In this document: positions 49,194 to 60,534 of the stretch, in pieces | Position numbering within the stretch: position 1 is the stretch's first letter | Layout of the letters: each line of letters opens with the position of its first letter | The notes under the pieces: generated by a model | Seen by the model: only the letters and a program-made list of their open reading frames with translations | The model's database searches: none | What the model was told of the DNA's origin: nothing | Assembly: GCF_019890725.1 (NCBI RefSeq) | Contig: NZ_JAINZZ010000006.1 | Location: forward strand, 62,001-126,000 | DNA from: Actinacidiphila acidipaludis | Lineage (GTDB): Bacteria > Actinomycetota > Actinomycetes > Streptomycetales > Streptomycetaceae | Length of the DNA: 64,000 nt | Reading direction: 5' to 3' | Position numbers and translations under genes: made by a program

Positions 49194-51044
49194 ATGAACG
49201 AGATCACCGGATCCACGGGTGGATCCATGCCGGAGGCCGGCGCCATGCCGGAGTGGGAGAAGCGGTTCCGCGCGCCTCGCGTCGGACTCCCTGAGTGGGC
49301 CGAGGACGCCCCGCACCGCAGCCTGTTCGTCTCGAACGTGACGGGGACGTACGAGCTGTACGCGTGGGACCGCACCGAGGGCGGGCGCCGTCAGGTCACC
49401 GACCGGCCGAACGGCACGACGGAAGGCACGCTGAGCCGCGACGGCGAGTGGGTCTGGTGGTTCTCGGACACCGACGGCGACGAGTTCGGCGTGTGGATGA
49501 AGCAGCCGTTCGGCGGCGGTGACGACATACCGGCCGCGCCGGCCCTGGCCCCCTCCTACCCCGCGGGTCTCGCGCTCGGCGTGGGCGGCGTCGCGGTGGT
49601 GGGCCGCTCCACGGACGACGAGGGCACCTCGGTGCACGTCGTGCCCGCCGACGGCGGCGAGCCGTACGAGATCTACCGGCACGAGGAGTCCGGCGGCGTC
49701 GGCGACATCTCCGAGGACGGCACACTCGTCGTCATCGAGCACACCGAGCACGGTGACGCGATGCACAGCGCGCTGCGGGTCGTGCGCGTGGCCGACGGCT
49801 CCACCGTCGCCGAACTGGACGATACCCAGGGCGGCACCCGCGAACTCGGCCTCGACAGCCTCGGCTTCGCGCCGGTGACGGGCGACGCGCGGCTGCTGGT
49901 GGGCCACCAGCGGGCGGACCGCTGGCTGCCGATGATCTGGGACACCTCCACCGGCGAGGAGACCGCCCTCACGATCGACCTGCCCGGCGACGTGCACGCC
50001 GAGTGGTACCCGGACGGCTCGGCGCTGCTGGTGGTGCACGACTTCCACGCCCGCACCCAGATGTTCCGGTACGACCTGGCGGACGGTTCCCTGACCGAGC
50101 TGGACACCCCCGCCGGCTCGGTGAGCGGCGCCACGGCCCGCCCGGACGGCACGGTGGAGTACCTCTGGTCGTCGGCCGCGCTGCCGCCGGCGGTGCGCTC
50201 CACCGCCGGGCAGATCGTGCTGGAGGCCCCGGGCCTGCGGGCCCCGGACTCCGTGCCGGTCGAGGACGTGTGGGTGGACGGTCCCGGCGGCCGCATCCAC
50301 GCCTTGGTGCAGCGCCCGGCCGGCGCGGGCACGCCGGACGGTCCCGCCGGGCCGCTGCCGACCGTCTTCGAGATCCACGGCGGTCCGACGTGGCACGACT
50401 CCGACGCCTTCGCCGCCGGCCCCGCGGCCTGGCTCGACCACGGCTTCGCGGTGGTCCGGGTCAACTACCGCGGCTCCACCGGCTACGGCCGCGAGTGGAC
50501 CGACGCCCTGAAGCACCGGGTGGGCCTGATCGAGCTGGAGGACATCGCGGCGGTCCGCGACTGGGCGGTTGCCTCGGGCCTGGCCGACCCGTCCCGGCTG
50601 GTGCTCACCGGCGGCTCCTGGGGCGGCTACCTCACGCTGCTGGGCCTCGGCACCCAGCCGGACGCCTGGACGGTCGGCATAGCCGCGGTCCCGGTCGCCG
50701 ACTACGTGACGTCCTACGCCGACGAGATGGAGGCCCTCAAGGCCCTCGACCGGACCCTGTTCGGCGGCTCGCCCGAGGAGGTCCCCGAGCGCTACGAGGC
50801 GTCCTCGCCGATCACCTACGTCGACAAGGTCGCCGCGCCGGTCTACATCAGCGCCGGCATGAACGACCCGCGCTGCCCGATACGCCAGATCGACACCTAC
50901 GTCGAGCGCCTCCGCGACCTGGACAAGCCGCACGAGGTGTACCGGTACGACGCGGGCCACGGCTCGCTCGTGGTCGAGGAGCGGATCAAGCAGGTCCGGC
51001 TGGAGCTGGCCTTCGCCCTGCGCCACACGGGCGGCGCGGCGTAG
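49194..51044 (+). CDS. S9 family prolyl oligopeptidase
   Basis: The 616-residue protein has an N-terminal beta-propeller (LYAWDRTEGGRRQVT, WYPDGSALLVVHDF) and an alpha/beta-hydrolase domain from about residue 385. Catalytic Ser in LTGGSWGGYLTLLG (about residue 475), Asp in SAGMNDPRCPIRQI and His in YDAGHGSLVVEE. Such serine peptidases clip short peptides in the cytoplasm. ATG at 49194 was chosen; an in-frame codon at 49167 lacks support. It ends just before a strong terminator. Confidence 0.93.
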   Translation: MNEITGSTGGSMPEAGAMPEWEKRFRAPRVGLPEWAEDAPHRSLFVSNVTGTYELYAWDRTEGGRRQVTDRPNGTTEGTLSRDGEWVWWFSDTDGDEFGVWMKQPFGGGDDIPAAPALAPSYPAGLALGVGGVAVVGRSTDDEGTSVHVVPADGGEPYEIYRHEESGGVGDISEDGTLVVIEHTEHGDAMHSALRVVRVADGSTVAELDDTQGGTRELGLDSLGFAPVTGDARLLVGHQRADRWLPMIWDTSTGEETALTIDLPGDVHAEWYPDGSALLVVHDFHARTQMFRYDLADGSLTELDTPAGSVSGATARPDGTVEYLWSSAALPPAVRSTAGQIVLEAPGLRAPDSVPVEDVWVDGPGGRIHALVQRPAGAGTPDGPAGPLPTVFEIHGGPTWHDSDAFAAGPAAWLDHGFAVVRVNYRGSTGYGREWTDALKHRVGLIELEDIAAVRDWAVASGLADPSRLVLTGGSWGGYLTLLGLGTQPDAWTVGIAAVPVADYVTSYADEMEALKALDRTLFGGSPEEVPERYEASSPITYVDKVAAPVYISAGMNDPRCPIRQIDTYVERLRDLDKPHEVYRYDAGHGSLVVEERIKQVRLELAFALRHTGGAA

Positions 51045-51048
51045 TCCT

Positions 51049-51097
51049 GGCGGAGCCCCGCCCGTCCCCGGAGGGGTCCTCCGGGCGGGGCTCCGCC
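51049..51097. terminator. Terminator between S9 peptidase and SURF1 gene
   Basis: A 16-bp perfect stem (GGCGGAGCCCCGCCCG and its complement) with a 17-base loop that itself contains CCCCGGAGGGG, between two convergent genes. Confidence 0.75.
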
Positions 51098-51191
51098 GAA
51101 CTCGGCGGCCGGGTGCGGTGGCTGGATTCGGCGAACAGCCGCGGGGCCCGGCTCGGCGGCCGAGCTCGGGCGGCCGGGTGCGGTGGCCGGT

Positions 51192-52031
51192 TCAGGCCGA
51201 GGTCGTCGCGGAGGGCTCGGCGGGGTCGGCGGCCGGTGCCGGGCGGGGCACCAGGCCCAGGGCGGCGTCCGCCCGCGCCTCGCCCTCGCGGCGGACGAAC
51301 CGGAACCACATGAAGATCACGAAGCCGGCGAAGACGAACCACTGCCCGGTGTAGCCGAGGTTCTGGAACTCCTTGATGTCCAGCCCGCTGTCCAGCGGCG
51401 CGGCCGGGGGCACCGCCTTCAGCGGGGCGCCGGGGTGCGTGTCGGTGATCCAGCCGTTGTAGACGGGATACGGGAGGAGGTTGACCAACGACGCGGCACT
51501 GATCATGCCGAGCTGGCCGGACGGCAGCGCGGTGGTGGTGACCCCGGCGCTCTCCGTGGTCTCGGGGTACTGCACGGCTCCGGTGACCGTGACCTGGCCG
51601 GCGGGCGCCGCGGGTACGGAACCGCTGTGCGCGGCGGCGGACGCGTCGCCGGGCAGCCAGCCGCGGACGACCGGGAGCGCGGCGCCGCCGGAGACCCGCA
51701 GCGGGGTGAGCACGTAGAAGCCGTTGTGGCCGTCGAGGTCGCGGCCGGGGACCAGCAACTGGTGGGCGGTGTCGTAGCGTCCGGTGGCGCTGACCGGGCG
51801 TCCCGAGTCGCCGTCGGAGACCTGCGCACTTGTGCCGGGCAGGACCCGGGCCAGCGGCACCGGCGGCTGGGCGGCGGTCCTGCTCTGGTTGTGCTTGGCG
51901 GACTTGTGCTGGTCGACGCGCCACTCGAACCGGCTCAGCTGCCAGCTGCCCATGAACACACAGAAGGCGACGGCGAGCAGCGTGAGCACGCTGACCGCCA
52001 GCCAGCGGGAGGTGAGCAGGAACCGGTACAC
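51192..52031 (-). CDS. SURF1 family protein
   Basis: The 279-residue protein has transmembrane helices at both ends (LAVSVLTLLAVAFCVFMGSW and FVFAGFVIFMWFRF), with SURF1 landmarks GSWQLSRFEWR, RGWLPGDA and a YTGQWFVFAG end. SURF1 assists cytochrome c oxidase assembly. It is convergent with the S9 peptidase. The cytoplasmic Pro/Ala-rich tail is short. Confidence 0.9.
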   Translation of the reverse strand: MYRFLLTSRWLAVSVLTLLAVAFCVFMGSWQLSRFEWRVDQHKSAKHNQSRTAAQPPVPLARVLPGTSAQVSDGDSGRPVSATGRYDTAHQLLVPGRDLDGHNGFYVLTPLRVSGGAALPVVRGWLPGDASAAAHSGSVPAAPAGQVTVTGAVQYPETTESAGVTTTALPSGQLGMISAASLVNLLPYPVYNGWITDTHPGAPLKAVPPAAPLDSGLDIKEFQNLGYTGQWFVFAGFVIFMWFRFVRREGEARADAALGLVPRPAPAADPAEPSATTSA

Positions 52032-52132
52032 GCCACAACGGTACGCGGGCCGGGCCGGTGTGTTGCGCCCGACCCCGGGAGCGGCCCGGCTTTCCCGGGG
52101 CCGGCCCCCGGAACCGGCGCGGGCTTCGCACT

Positions 52133-53245
52133 CTAGGAGGCGGGTGTCCCGTTCGTGGCGGGCAGCGGGGCCGTGGTGTACACCGTGCCGGCGCAGGCGT
52201 CCTTGATGACCGGTCCGGTGACCACGGGGGCGCCGGCGGCCGGGGTGTGGTTCAGGCTGACGCTCCCGGAGGCGGGTGCGGCCGGGGTGTCACCGGCGGC
52301 GGAGGACCCGCCCGTGCCGGCGGGCGCGCCGTTCGCGTCGGTGCTGCCGGCGTCCGTGCCGGAACCGGCGGTGCCGGTCGCCGTCGGGGTCGCCGTCGGC
52401 GAGGGGGGCGGTGTGCTGGGCACCGGGCAGCCGCCGGGGCCGCTGCCGTCGGGCACCCAGGCGAAGGCCACCTCGTAGTCCTCGCCGGGCTTGAGCAGGA
52501 GCGGGCCGGCCGTGTCGGGCGCGGGCAGGCCGGACGCGGCGTCACCCGCGGTGTGGCTGACGACCTGGATCCGGGAGGGATCGGCCGATCCCTGGGCCAG
52601 CGCCTGGACCACGCCGCCGCTCGGCACGGTGCACGCGGTGTCGGAGACGTTCGCCACACGGAACCAGCCGTAGACCCGGCCGCCGGCGTCGGGTGCGTCG
52701 GCGCCGCTGGCGCCCTGCCCGAGCTGTGCGCTGGAGCAGTCCGGCACGGGACCGCCGGTACCGCCCGCGGTGGTGGGCTCGGCGGTGGGCGTGCCGCCCG
52801 CGGTGGGGTGCTGCGCGGAGGGGTCGCCGCCCGGGCCCGGCGGTGCGTGGCCCGACGGATCGTCGGCGCCGCCGGGGCTGGTGTGGCCGTCGGTCTCCGG
52901 TGAGCCGGTGTGCGACGCGGAGACGCTGGCGGCGGTGGTGCTGGAACCGTTGGTGGTGCCCGCCGCCCGGATCAGCGCGGGCACGGCCGCGCCCATCAGC
53001 AGCAGCGCGGCCGCGGCGCCGACCAGCGCCTGACGCCGGCGCTGCCGGCGCACCGGAATGGCCTGACGCAGGTGGTCCAGGGCGGCCGGAGAGCCGTGCA
53101 GGCCCTGGACCGCGTCGCGCATGAGGACGCGCAGTGCCGCCTCCTCGGCGGACTCGCCGCCCAGCGGCTCCTCGGAGTGCGAAGAAAGGGGGTTGTTCTG
53201 CTGATCCATGGTGTGAGGGTCGTCGGGTCCGTGAGGGGTGGTCAT
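52133..53245 (-). CDS. Membrane protein co-transcribed with SigE-type sigma factor
   Basis: The 370-residue protein has about 75 cytoplasmic residues (EEAALRVLMRDAVQGLHGSP), one membrane helix (QALVGAAAALLLMGAAVPAL), and a Thr/Gly/Pro-rich exported part. The latter includes a DUF4232-like domain (YGWFRVANVSDTACTVPSGG) and ends in a second low-complexity stretch. Its start overlaps the sigma factor stop (ATGA), the classic sigma/anti-sigma pairing, but no zinc-binding HxxxCxxC is present, so it may only be a target or a divergent regulator. Confidence 0.8.
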   Translation of the reverse strand: MTTPHGPDDPHTMDQQNNPLSSHSEEPLGGESAEEAALRVLMRDAVQGLHGSPAALDHLRQAIPVRRQRRRQALVGAAAALLLMGAAVPALIRAAGTTNGSSTTAASVSASHTGSPETDGHTSPGGADDPSGHAPPGPGGDPSAQHPTAGGTPTAEPTTAGGTGGPVPDCSSAQLGQGASGADAPDAGGRVYGWFRVANVSDTACTVPSGGVVQALAQGSADPSRIQVVSHTAGDAASGLPAPDTAGPLLLKPGEDYEVAFAWVPDGSGPGGCPVPSTPPPSPTATPTATGTAGSGTDAGSTDANGAPAGTGGSSAAGDTPAAPASGSVSLNHTPAAGAPVVTGPVIKDACAGTVYTTAPLPATNGTPAS

Positions 53246-54000
53246 GCCGTCGCCTCCATCGCGACGCGCAGCGCGGCGAGGCCGCGTGAACCGTACGCCT
53301 TGACCGAGCCCAGGGAAATCCCCAGGGTGTCGGCGACCTGTGCCTCGGTCATGTCGGCGAAGTAGCGCAGCACCAGCACCTCGCGCTGGCGGCGCTGCAG
53401 GGTGCGCATGGCGGCCTTCAGCTGGTCGCGCTCCAGGAGCTCGTAGGCGCCTTCCTCCGCGCTGGCCATGTCGGGCATGGGCTTGGAGAGGAGCTTCAGG
53501 CCGAGGATGCGGCGGCGCAGGGCCGAGCGGGACAGGTTGACGACGGTCTGCCGCAGGTAGGCCAAGGTCTTCTCGGGGTCCCGGACGCGGCTGCGCGCCG
53601 AGTGCACCCGGATGAACGCCTCCTGGACCACGTCCTCGCACGAGGCGGTGTCGTCCAGGAGGAGGGCGGCCAGTCCGAGCAGCGAGCGGTAGTGCGCGCG
53701 GTAGGTCTCGGTGAGGTGGTCGACCGTGGTGCCGACTGCCATCGCGGTGTCAGTGTCCCGACTGTCAGAGGTGGTGGACGAGCTGTCGCCGGTCACCCGC
53801 ACCGGCCACGGCGCGATCACCGGGAGCCCTCCGGGACCCCGTGCCGGCGCCCCCGCGGCTGTGCCGGCAGCTGCCGTGCGCGCCCGCGGGATCCGCGGGG
53901 GCGCCAGAGTGCCGCCCCGCGGTCCGAATGCCGTCTCGATGCCCAATGCCTCCGCCACGACTGTTGGACACACATCCCCCCGCCAGGGTTGTACGCGCAA
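53242..54000 (-). CDS. SigE-family (ECF) RNA polymerase sigma factor
   Basis: The protein has up to 252 residues. The sigma2 core is ALLLDDTASCEDVVQEAFIR and TLAYLRQTVVNLSRS; sigma4 is QRRQREVLVLRYFADMTEAQ, then VADTLGISLGSVKAYGSRGL. The folded part begins near residue 88 (TVDHLTETYRAHYRSLLGLA), preceded by an Ala/Arg/Pro-rich region. The start is uncertain: TTG 54000, GTG 53973 (after GGGGGG) or ATG near 53741. It is followed by a membrane protein with a 4-base overlap. Confidence 0.88.
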   Translation of the reverse strand: MRVQPWRGDVCPTVVAEALGIETAFGPRGGTLAPPRIPRARTAAAGTAAGAPARGPGGLPVIAPWPVRVTGDSSSTTSDSRDTDTAMAVGTTVDHLTETYRAHYRSLLGLAALLLDDTASCEDVVQEAFIRVHSARSRVRDPEKTLAYLRQTVVNLSRSALRRRILGLKLLSKPMPDMASAEEGAYELLERDQLKAAMRTLQRRQREVLVLRYFADMTEAQVADTLGISLGSVKAYGSRGLAALRVAMEATA

Positions 54001-54303
54001 GTCTCATGACCCGACGGAGCGTCAGATATCTCCATGCGTACCAACTCTTCCTTGCGCCCCAATGCCACCGACGCCCCCCAGGAACACGTACGGCGTGCCA
54101 CACCACAGGGCGGTGCACTGACACAAAGACGCTCCCCCGCGGCCGGCCGGTTGCAGCCACGGGGGAGAAGATTGTCCAACGTTTGAGCAGCCTGGTTCAA
54201 GTGGTCCAGACCAGCAGTTATCGAACTCCGCGTCGGCCGGCGGCCGGTGACCGGCACCCCGCCGCTGTGGTTCAGCGGCGGGAGGCCCGGCTGCGGGGCC
54301 GGT
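54001..54303. other. Intergenic region with terminator of ask
   Basis: About 300 bases lie between the sigma factor start and the aspartokinase stop. The right edge holds a 10-bp hairpin (CCCGCCGCTG, 54258-54282) that probably terminates ask. The left part carries the sigma gene's promoter, and no gene is visible. Confidence 0.6.
54258..54282 (-). terminator. Terminator of aspartokinase
   Basis: Perfect 10-bp stem CCCGCCGCTG / CAGCGGCGGG with loop TGGTT, 22 bases beyond the ask stop. Confidence 0.6.
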
Positions 54304-55578
<1,275 letters not shown>

Positions 55579-55758
55579 GTGCGCTCCTCGCTCAGGGGGG
55601 AATGCGGTCAGCCCAGTTTAACGAGCAGGGACCATATGCCCCGGTTGTATCGCATGATGAGACGAGGCGTTCACCACGTGATCATTCGCCGGCTCACGTG
55701 CCGCACCCCCGGGCCCTGACAGGCCCCGGCGTGCCCCACTCCCCGGCCCCGGCGGGCC

Positions 55759-56487
55759 TCAGCGGCGGCCCCGCCGCAGGCCCATGGTGCCCAGCTCGGC
55801 CTCCATGACCCGCCCGGCCTCCTGCGCCAACTGCTCCTCGTCGTCCCCGTCGCTGCCGGTGTCCAGCCCGTCCAGCTCGTCCAGCGGGCTGTCCAGCCGG
55901 ACGTGGGCCACCAGCGACTGCAGCGCCCGCAGCGACGCACTCGCCGTCGGCCCCCAGTTCGACAGGTACGAGAACTGCCACCACCACAGGGCCTCGGACA
56001 CCCGCCCGGCCCGGAAGTGCGCCAGCCCGTGGGTGAGATCCGCCACCACGTCGGCCAGATCGTCCGAGATGCGGGACGCCACCGGCGTCGACCGCGGCAC
56101 ATACGGGTCGAAGACCTCGGAGTACACGTCGATCGGCTCCAGCAGGGACCCCAGCTGCTGCCGCAGCTCGTCCTCGTCCGGCTCCGGGCCGACGTCCGGC
56201 TCGTAGCGCTCGTCCGGCACGAAGTCCTCGTGCGCGCCGAGCCGCCCGCCCGCCAGCAGCAGCTGCGAGACCTCCAGCAGCAGGTACGGCACCGCGCTGT
56301 CGGGGTCGTCGCCCTTGGCCACCTCGCGGACCGAGAGGATGAAGCTCTCGATCTGGTCGCCGATCTGCACCGCGAACTCGTCCGGCTCCTGCGGACCCGG
56401 CACCGCCTGCTCCAGACCCTTCGTGGCGGTCCCCCCGTTCCGGGAGCCGCGGGGGCCCTGCTTCCTGTTCACCACGGTCTCAGACAT
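55759..56487 (-). CDS. DUF5063 family protein
   Basis: The 242-residue acidic protein has [58 protein letters not shown] and [20 protein letters not shown]. These match actinobacterial DUF5063 proteins, usually beside recR and ybaB. Its function is unknown. The start overlaps the recR stop by 8 bases, so it is translationally coupled to recR. Confidence 0.88.
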   Translation of the reverse strand: MSETVVNRKQGPRGSRNGGTATKGLEQAVPGPQEPDEFAVQIGDQIESFILSVREVAKGDDPDSAVPYLLLEVSQLLLAGGRLGAHEDFVPDERYEPDVGPEPDEDELRQQLGSLLEPIDVYSEVFDPYVPRSTPVASRISDDLADVVADLTHGLAHFRAGRVSEALWWWQFSYLSNWGPTASASLRALQSLVAHVRLDSPLDELDGLDTGSDGDDEEQLAQEAGRVMEAELGTMGLRRGRR

Positions 56488-57079
56488 CCAGCAACCGCCT
56501 CCCTTCGAAGGCCCGCCCCAGCGTGACCTCGTCCGCGTACTCCAAGTCGCCGCCCACGGGCAGCCCGCTCGCCAGCCGTGTCACGCGCAGTCCCATCGGC
56601 TTCACCATCCGGGCGAGATACGTGGCCGTCGCCTCCCCTTCCAGATTGGGGTCCGTGGCCAGGATCAGCTCGGTGACGGTGCCGTCGGCGAGCCGGGCCA
56701 GCAGTTCCCTGATCCGCAGGTCGTCCGGGCCGACACCCTCGATGGGGCTGATCGCACCCCCCAGGACGTGGTACTTCCCGCGGAACTCGCGGGTGCGCTC
56801 GATCGCCACCACGTCCTTGGGCTCCTCGACCACGCAGATCACCGCCGGGTCGCGGCGCGGGTCACGGCACACCCGGCACTGCTCGTCCTGCGCGACGTTC
56901 CCGCACACCGCGCAGAACCGCACCTTGGCCTTGACCTCGGCCAACGCGTGCGCGAGCCGCCGCACGTCCACCGGATCGGCCTGCAGGATGTGGAAGGCGA
57001 TCCGCTGCGCGCTCTTGGGACCCACGCCGGGCAGCCTGCCCAGCTCGTCGATCAGGTCCTGAACCACGCCTTCGTACAC
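56480..57079 (-). CDS. recR: Recombination protein RecR
   Basis: The 199-residue protein has the helix-hairpin-helix [20 protein letters not shown], zinc finger [20 protein letters not shown], and Toprim domain ([15 protein letters not shown] and [20 protein letters not shown]). RecR with RecFO loads RecA at gaps. It lies in the conserved dnaX-ybaB-recR block. Confidence 0.97.
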   Translation of the reverse strand: MYEGVVQDLIDELGRLPGVGPKSAQRIAFHILQADPVDVRRLAHALAEVKAKVRFCAVCGNVAQDEQCRVCRDPRRDPAVICVVEEPKDVVAIERTREFRGKYHVLGGAISPIEGVGPDDLRIRELLARLADGTVTELILATDPNLEGEATATYLARMVKPMGLRVTRLASGLPVGGDLEYADEVTLGRAFEGRRLLDV

Positions 57080-57109
57080 GCCGACGCGCCTTCCTCGTGG
57101 GTTGTGGGG

Positions 57110-57445
57110 TCAGAAAGGCAGGCCGGGCATACCGCCGCCCAGCGCCTGGGTGAGCGGGCCGAGCTTGGCCTGCTGGAGCTGCGCGGCGGCGGCGTTCGCG
57201 CTGTGGACGGCTGCCACCACCAGGTCGGCCAGCGTCTCGGTGTCGTCCGGGTCGACCGCCTTGGGGTCGATCACCAGCGCCCGCAGCTCGCCGGCCCCGG
57301 TCACCGTCGCCTTGACCAGACCACCGCCCGCCGAGCCCTCCACCTCCGCCTCCGCCAGCTCCTGCTGGGCCGCGGCGAGGTCCTGCTGCATCTTCTGCGC
57401 CTGCTGGAGCAGCTCCTGCATGTTCGGCTGACCACCGGGGATCAC
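57110..57445 (-). CDS. YbaB/EbfC nucleoid-associated protein
   Basis: The 111-residue protein has [20 protein letters not shown] then [20 protein letters not shown], the EbfC/YbaB coiled-coil hairpin that binds DNA as a dimer. The C-terminus is [10 protein letters not shown]. It sits between dnaX and recR as in most bacteria. Confidence 0.95.
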   Translation of the reverse strand: MIPGGQPNMQELLQQAQKMQQDLAAAQQELAEAEVEGSAGGGLVKATVTGAGELRALVIDPKAVDPDDTETLADLVVAAVHSANAAAAQLQQAKLGPLTQALGGGMPGLPF

Positions 57446-57629
57446 GGTTTCGCTCCCGCCTGTTCCGTGCTGTTCGTACGTGACAGAGCGAGCCTACGTG
57501 CTCGTACGGCCCAGCGCTCTACGCCGTACGGAGGATCGGCGCGCCGCGGTCTCAGCCCGGAGGGGCAGACGGCCTCAGCACCGCGGACCACACCGCGCGT
57601 GCCGCCACCCGTGCCAACGAAACCGCAGG

Positions 57630-60164
57630 TCAGCCGTGGTTGATCTCCTCGATGACGGTGGCGCCCAGCTCACGGATGAACAAGTCGTGACCACTGAGTG
57701 CGGAGTCCACCAGATCCGGGTCGTCGTCCTCGGGGATGTCGTCCTCGAGCGGCGGCGGCTCCTCGGCGGGGGGCGCCGCCGGGTGCGGTTGCGCGGGACG
57801 GGGGGCCAGGGTACGCGCGGCGAGGGCCGTCGCGGCGCCGCCGCCGTGGCCGGGGGCCGCACCGGGAACGCCTCCTGATCCGCCGGGACCGCCGCCTCCG
57901 CCGGGACCTCCACCCGGGCCCGCCGCGTTCTGCCCCGGGCCCGCGGGGGCGCCGGGACCGCCCGGGCCGCCGGTCGCGCTGCCCGCGCCGCCGCGGTCGT
58001 AGGGCGCCGGGTTGCCGGACGGCTGCTGCGGTGCCGGGGGGCGCGGCGCGGCGCCGCCACCGCCGCCGTAACCACCGCCACCGCCACCACCGCCGCCGGG
58101 GTCGACGAGGGTCTCGATCCGCCACGACGCGCCGGCGACCGAGGTGATCGCCTGCTTGAGGACGTCCTCGCTGTCGCCGTTGGCGAAGCTGTTGCGCGCG
58201 CCGGGGTTGTCGAAGCCGATCTGCAGCGTCTCGCCGTCGAAACCGACGATGCGGGCGTTGTTGAGCAGCAGCATCCAGGTCAGACGGCGGTGCTTGACGG
58301 CCTCCAGGATCTGCGGCCAGAGCTGGCGGACCCGCGACGGGTCGCCGACCGGGGCGGACGCCTGGGGCGCCGGGCGCTGCGGGGCCGCCTGGGCCGCGGG
58401 CTGCGGGGGGGCGGCCGGGGCCTGCGGCGGGGATGTCTGAGGCTGCGGTGTCTGGGACTGGGAGGTCTGGGCCTGGGACGCCTGGGGCTGGGCCTGGGGT
58501 GCCGGGGCGGGCCGGGCGGCCTCCTGCTGCGGCGCGGCGGGTACGCCCGGCACCGCGGCAGTGGGCCAGGCGCCGGGGCGCGCGGGTGCGGCCGCGGGGG
58601 TGCCCGCACCGGATCCGGCTGCCGCGCCCGGGCTGCCCGGGGCGACCGGCCAGGCGCCCGGGCGGGCGGCCTGCGGCTGTTCCTGGGCGCGGGTCTGCGC
58701 GGGGGGCGCCTGCTGCTCGGCGGGGTGCGGTACGGGCGGCGGCCCGGGCTGCTCGTGCTGCTCGTACGCGGCGACGGGCTCCGGGGCAGGGGCGGAGGCG
58801 GGCGGTGCGGGGGGCACGGGCGCCGGGGCCGCGGGGGGTGCGGAGGGTGCCGGCTCGGGCGCGGGGCGTCCCATCGCGGCCCGGGCCGCGGCCGCGCCAC
58901 CGGGACCCGCGGGGACACCGCCGCCCTGGGCCGGGCCGGGGAAGCCGCCGTCCGCGAACGCGCCCCCCATGTGACCGGCGCCAATGCCAGCGCCCGCCCC
59001 GGCGGAACCGACACCGCGCTCCAGCCGGTCCAGCCGCGCCTGCAGCGACCGCTCGTCGTCGTACGCGGCGGGCAGCAGCACCCGGGCGCAGATCAGTTCC
59101 AGTTGCAGCCGCGGCGAGGTGGCGCCGCGCATCTCCGTCAGCCCGGTGTTGACCAGGTCGGCGGCGCGGCTCAGCTCGGCGGCGCCGAAGACCGACGCCT
59201 GGGCCTGCATGCGCTCCATGACGTCCCGCGGCACGTCGATGAGGCCCTTGTCCACCGCGTCCGGGACGGCCGCGACGATCACCAGGTCGCGGAGGCGTTC
59301 CAGCAGGTCGGCGACGAAACGGCGGGGGTCGTGCCCGCCTTCGATGACCCGGTCCACGATCTCGTAGACCGCGCCGCCGTCCCCGGAGGCGAAGGCGTCC
59401 ACGACGTCGTCGAGCAGCGCGGTGTCGGTGTAGCCGAGCAGCGAGGTGGCCATGGCGTACGTCACACCGCCGGCGTCGGCTCCGGCCAGCAGCTGGTCCA
59501 TCACCGACATCGAGTCACGCACCGAGCCCGCGCCGGCGCGGACGACCAGCGGGTACACGCCGTCCTCGACCTGGATCGCCTCGTGCTCGCAGACCTCGGC
59601 GAGGTAGTCGCGCAGGGTGCCGGGCGGGACCAGGCGGAACGGGTAGTGGTGGGTCCGCGAGCGGATCGTGCCGATGACCTTCTCGGGCTCGGTCGTCGCG
59701 AAGATGAACTTGAGGTGCTCCGGCGGCTCCTCGACCACCTTCAGCAGGGCGTTGAAGCCCGCCGAGGTGACCATGTGGGCCTCGTCGATGATGTAGATCT
59801 TGTAGCGGCTGGCCGCGGGGCCGAAGAAGGCCTTTTCGCGCAGGTCACGGGCGTCGTCGACACCGCCGTGGGAGGCCGCGTCGATCTCGATCACGTCGAT
59901 GGAGCCGGGGCCGTTCCTGGCCAGGTCGCGGCAGGAGCGGCACTCGCCGCACGGGGTGGGCGTCGGGCCCTGCTCGCAGTTCAGGCAGCGCGCGAGGATG
60001 CGGGCGCTGGTCGTCTTGCCGCAGCCGCGCGGCCCGCTGAACAGGTAGGCGTGGTTGACGCGGTTGTTCCGCAGCGCCTGCTGCAGCGGGTCCGTGACGT
60101 GCTCCTGCCCGATGACCTCGGCGAAGGTCTCGGGTCGGTAGCGGCGGTACAGGGCGAGGGACAC
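57630..60164 (-). CDS. dnaX: DNA polymerase III subunit gamma/tau
   Basis: The 844-residue protein has the clamp-loader AAA+ domain with ALYRRYRPETFAEVIGQEHV at the start, Walker A GPRGCGKTTSARILARCLN, zinc module CPxC-like NCEQGPTPTPCGECRSC, IIDEAHMVT and sensor FIFATTEPEKVIG. A Pro/Ala/Gln-rich region follows, typical of actinobacterial tau (residues 400-640), with a C-terminal domain containing MLLNNARIVGFDGETLQIGF. GTG 60164 (MSLALYRRYRPE) was preferred over ATG 60194. The Gly/Pro-rich stretch near 780-800 has very GC-rich codons. Confidence 0.94.
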   Translation of the reverse strand: MSLALYRRYRPETFAEVIGQEHVTDPLQQALRNNRVNHAYLFSGPRGCGKTTSARILARCLNCEQGPTPTPCGECRSCRDLARNGPGSIDVIEIDAASHGGVDDARDLREKAFFGPAASRYKIYIIDEAHMVTSAGFNALLKVVEEPPEHLKFIFATTEPEKVIGTIRSRTHHYPFRLVPPGTLRDYLAEVCEHEAIQVEDGVYPLVVRAGAGSVRDSMSVMDQLLAGADAGGVTYAMATSLLGYTDTALLDDVVDAFASGDGGAVYEIVDRVIEGGHDPRRFVADLLERLRDLVIVAAVPDAVDKGLIDVPRDVMERMQAQASVFGAAELSRAADLVNTGLTEMRGATSPRLQLELICARVLLPAAYDDERSLQARLDRLERGVGSAGAGAGIGAGHMGGAFADGGFPGPAQGGGVPAGPGGAAAARAAMGRPAPEPAPSAPPAAPAPVPPAPPASAPAPEPVAAYEQHEQPGPPPVPHPAEQQAPPAQTRAQEQPQAARPGAWPVAPGSPGAAAGSGAGTPAAAPARPGAWPTAAVPGVPAAPQQEAARPAPAPQAQPQASQAQTSQSQTPQPQTSPPQAPAAPPQPAAQAAPQRPAPQASAPVGDPSRVRQLWPQILEAVKHRRLTWMLLLNNARIVGFDGETLQIGFDNPGARNSFANGDSEDVLKQAITSVAGASWRIETLVDPGGGGGGGGGYGGGGGAAPRPPAPQQPSGNPAPYDRGGAGSATGGPGGPGAPAGPGQNAAGPGGGPGGGGGPGGSGGVPGAAPGHGGGAATALAARTLAPRPAQPHPAAPPAEEPPPLEDDIPEDDDPDLVDSALSGHDLFIRELGATVIEEINHG

Positions 60165-60368
60165 GCCTACGAGACTATCCGCGCGGACTGACATCGCGCC
60201 CCACCCCTGCCAGGGCCGCCTCCGGTGCGGCACTCCCACCGGCTCGCGGCCTCACCCCGACCTCGCGCCGGCGTCCGGGTCCGCGTCCGGTCCGGGGCCG
60301 GGTTCCGCGTCCGGTCCGGGGCCGGATCCGCGTCCGGTCCGGGGCCGGGTTCCGCGTCCGGGCAAGCG

Positions 60369-60467
60369 AAGACCCCTCACGCACCCGCCAGAGCCCACCT
60401 ACCCTTGCTGCCTTCCGGCCCTGGGGGAGTTCAGCGAGATAGCGCCACGTGAGGGGCTGAGCCCCAC
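60369..60467 (-). ncRNA. ffs: Signal recognition particle RNA (small, 4.5S type)
   Basis: On the minus strand the tip sequence CCGGAAGGCAGCAAGGGTAGGT lies between paired flanks GAACTCCCCCAGGGC and the complementary GCTCTGGCGGG side, the hallmark of SRP RNA domain IV (GGAAG and AGCA tetra- and bulge loops). The outer helix pairs GCCCCTCACG with CGTGAGGGGTC. It lies just upstream of dnaX, its usual place in actinobacteria. Confidence 0.93.
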
Positions 60468-60534
60468 CCTACCCGATCGGATCACCCGGGATCGAGTTCG
60501 CTACCACCCCCCTCGGTCTTGTACTGTTTGCCGC

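Noticed and set aside
58290-60191. 633-codon frame opposite dnaX
   Set aside because: Composition Gly/Arg/Ala with no domain; dnaX on the other strand is certain.
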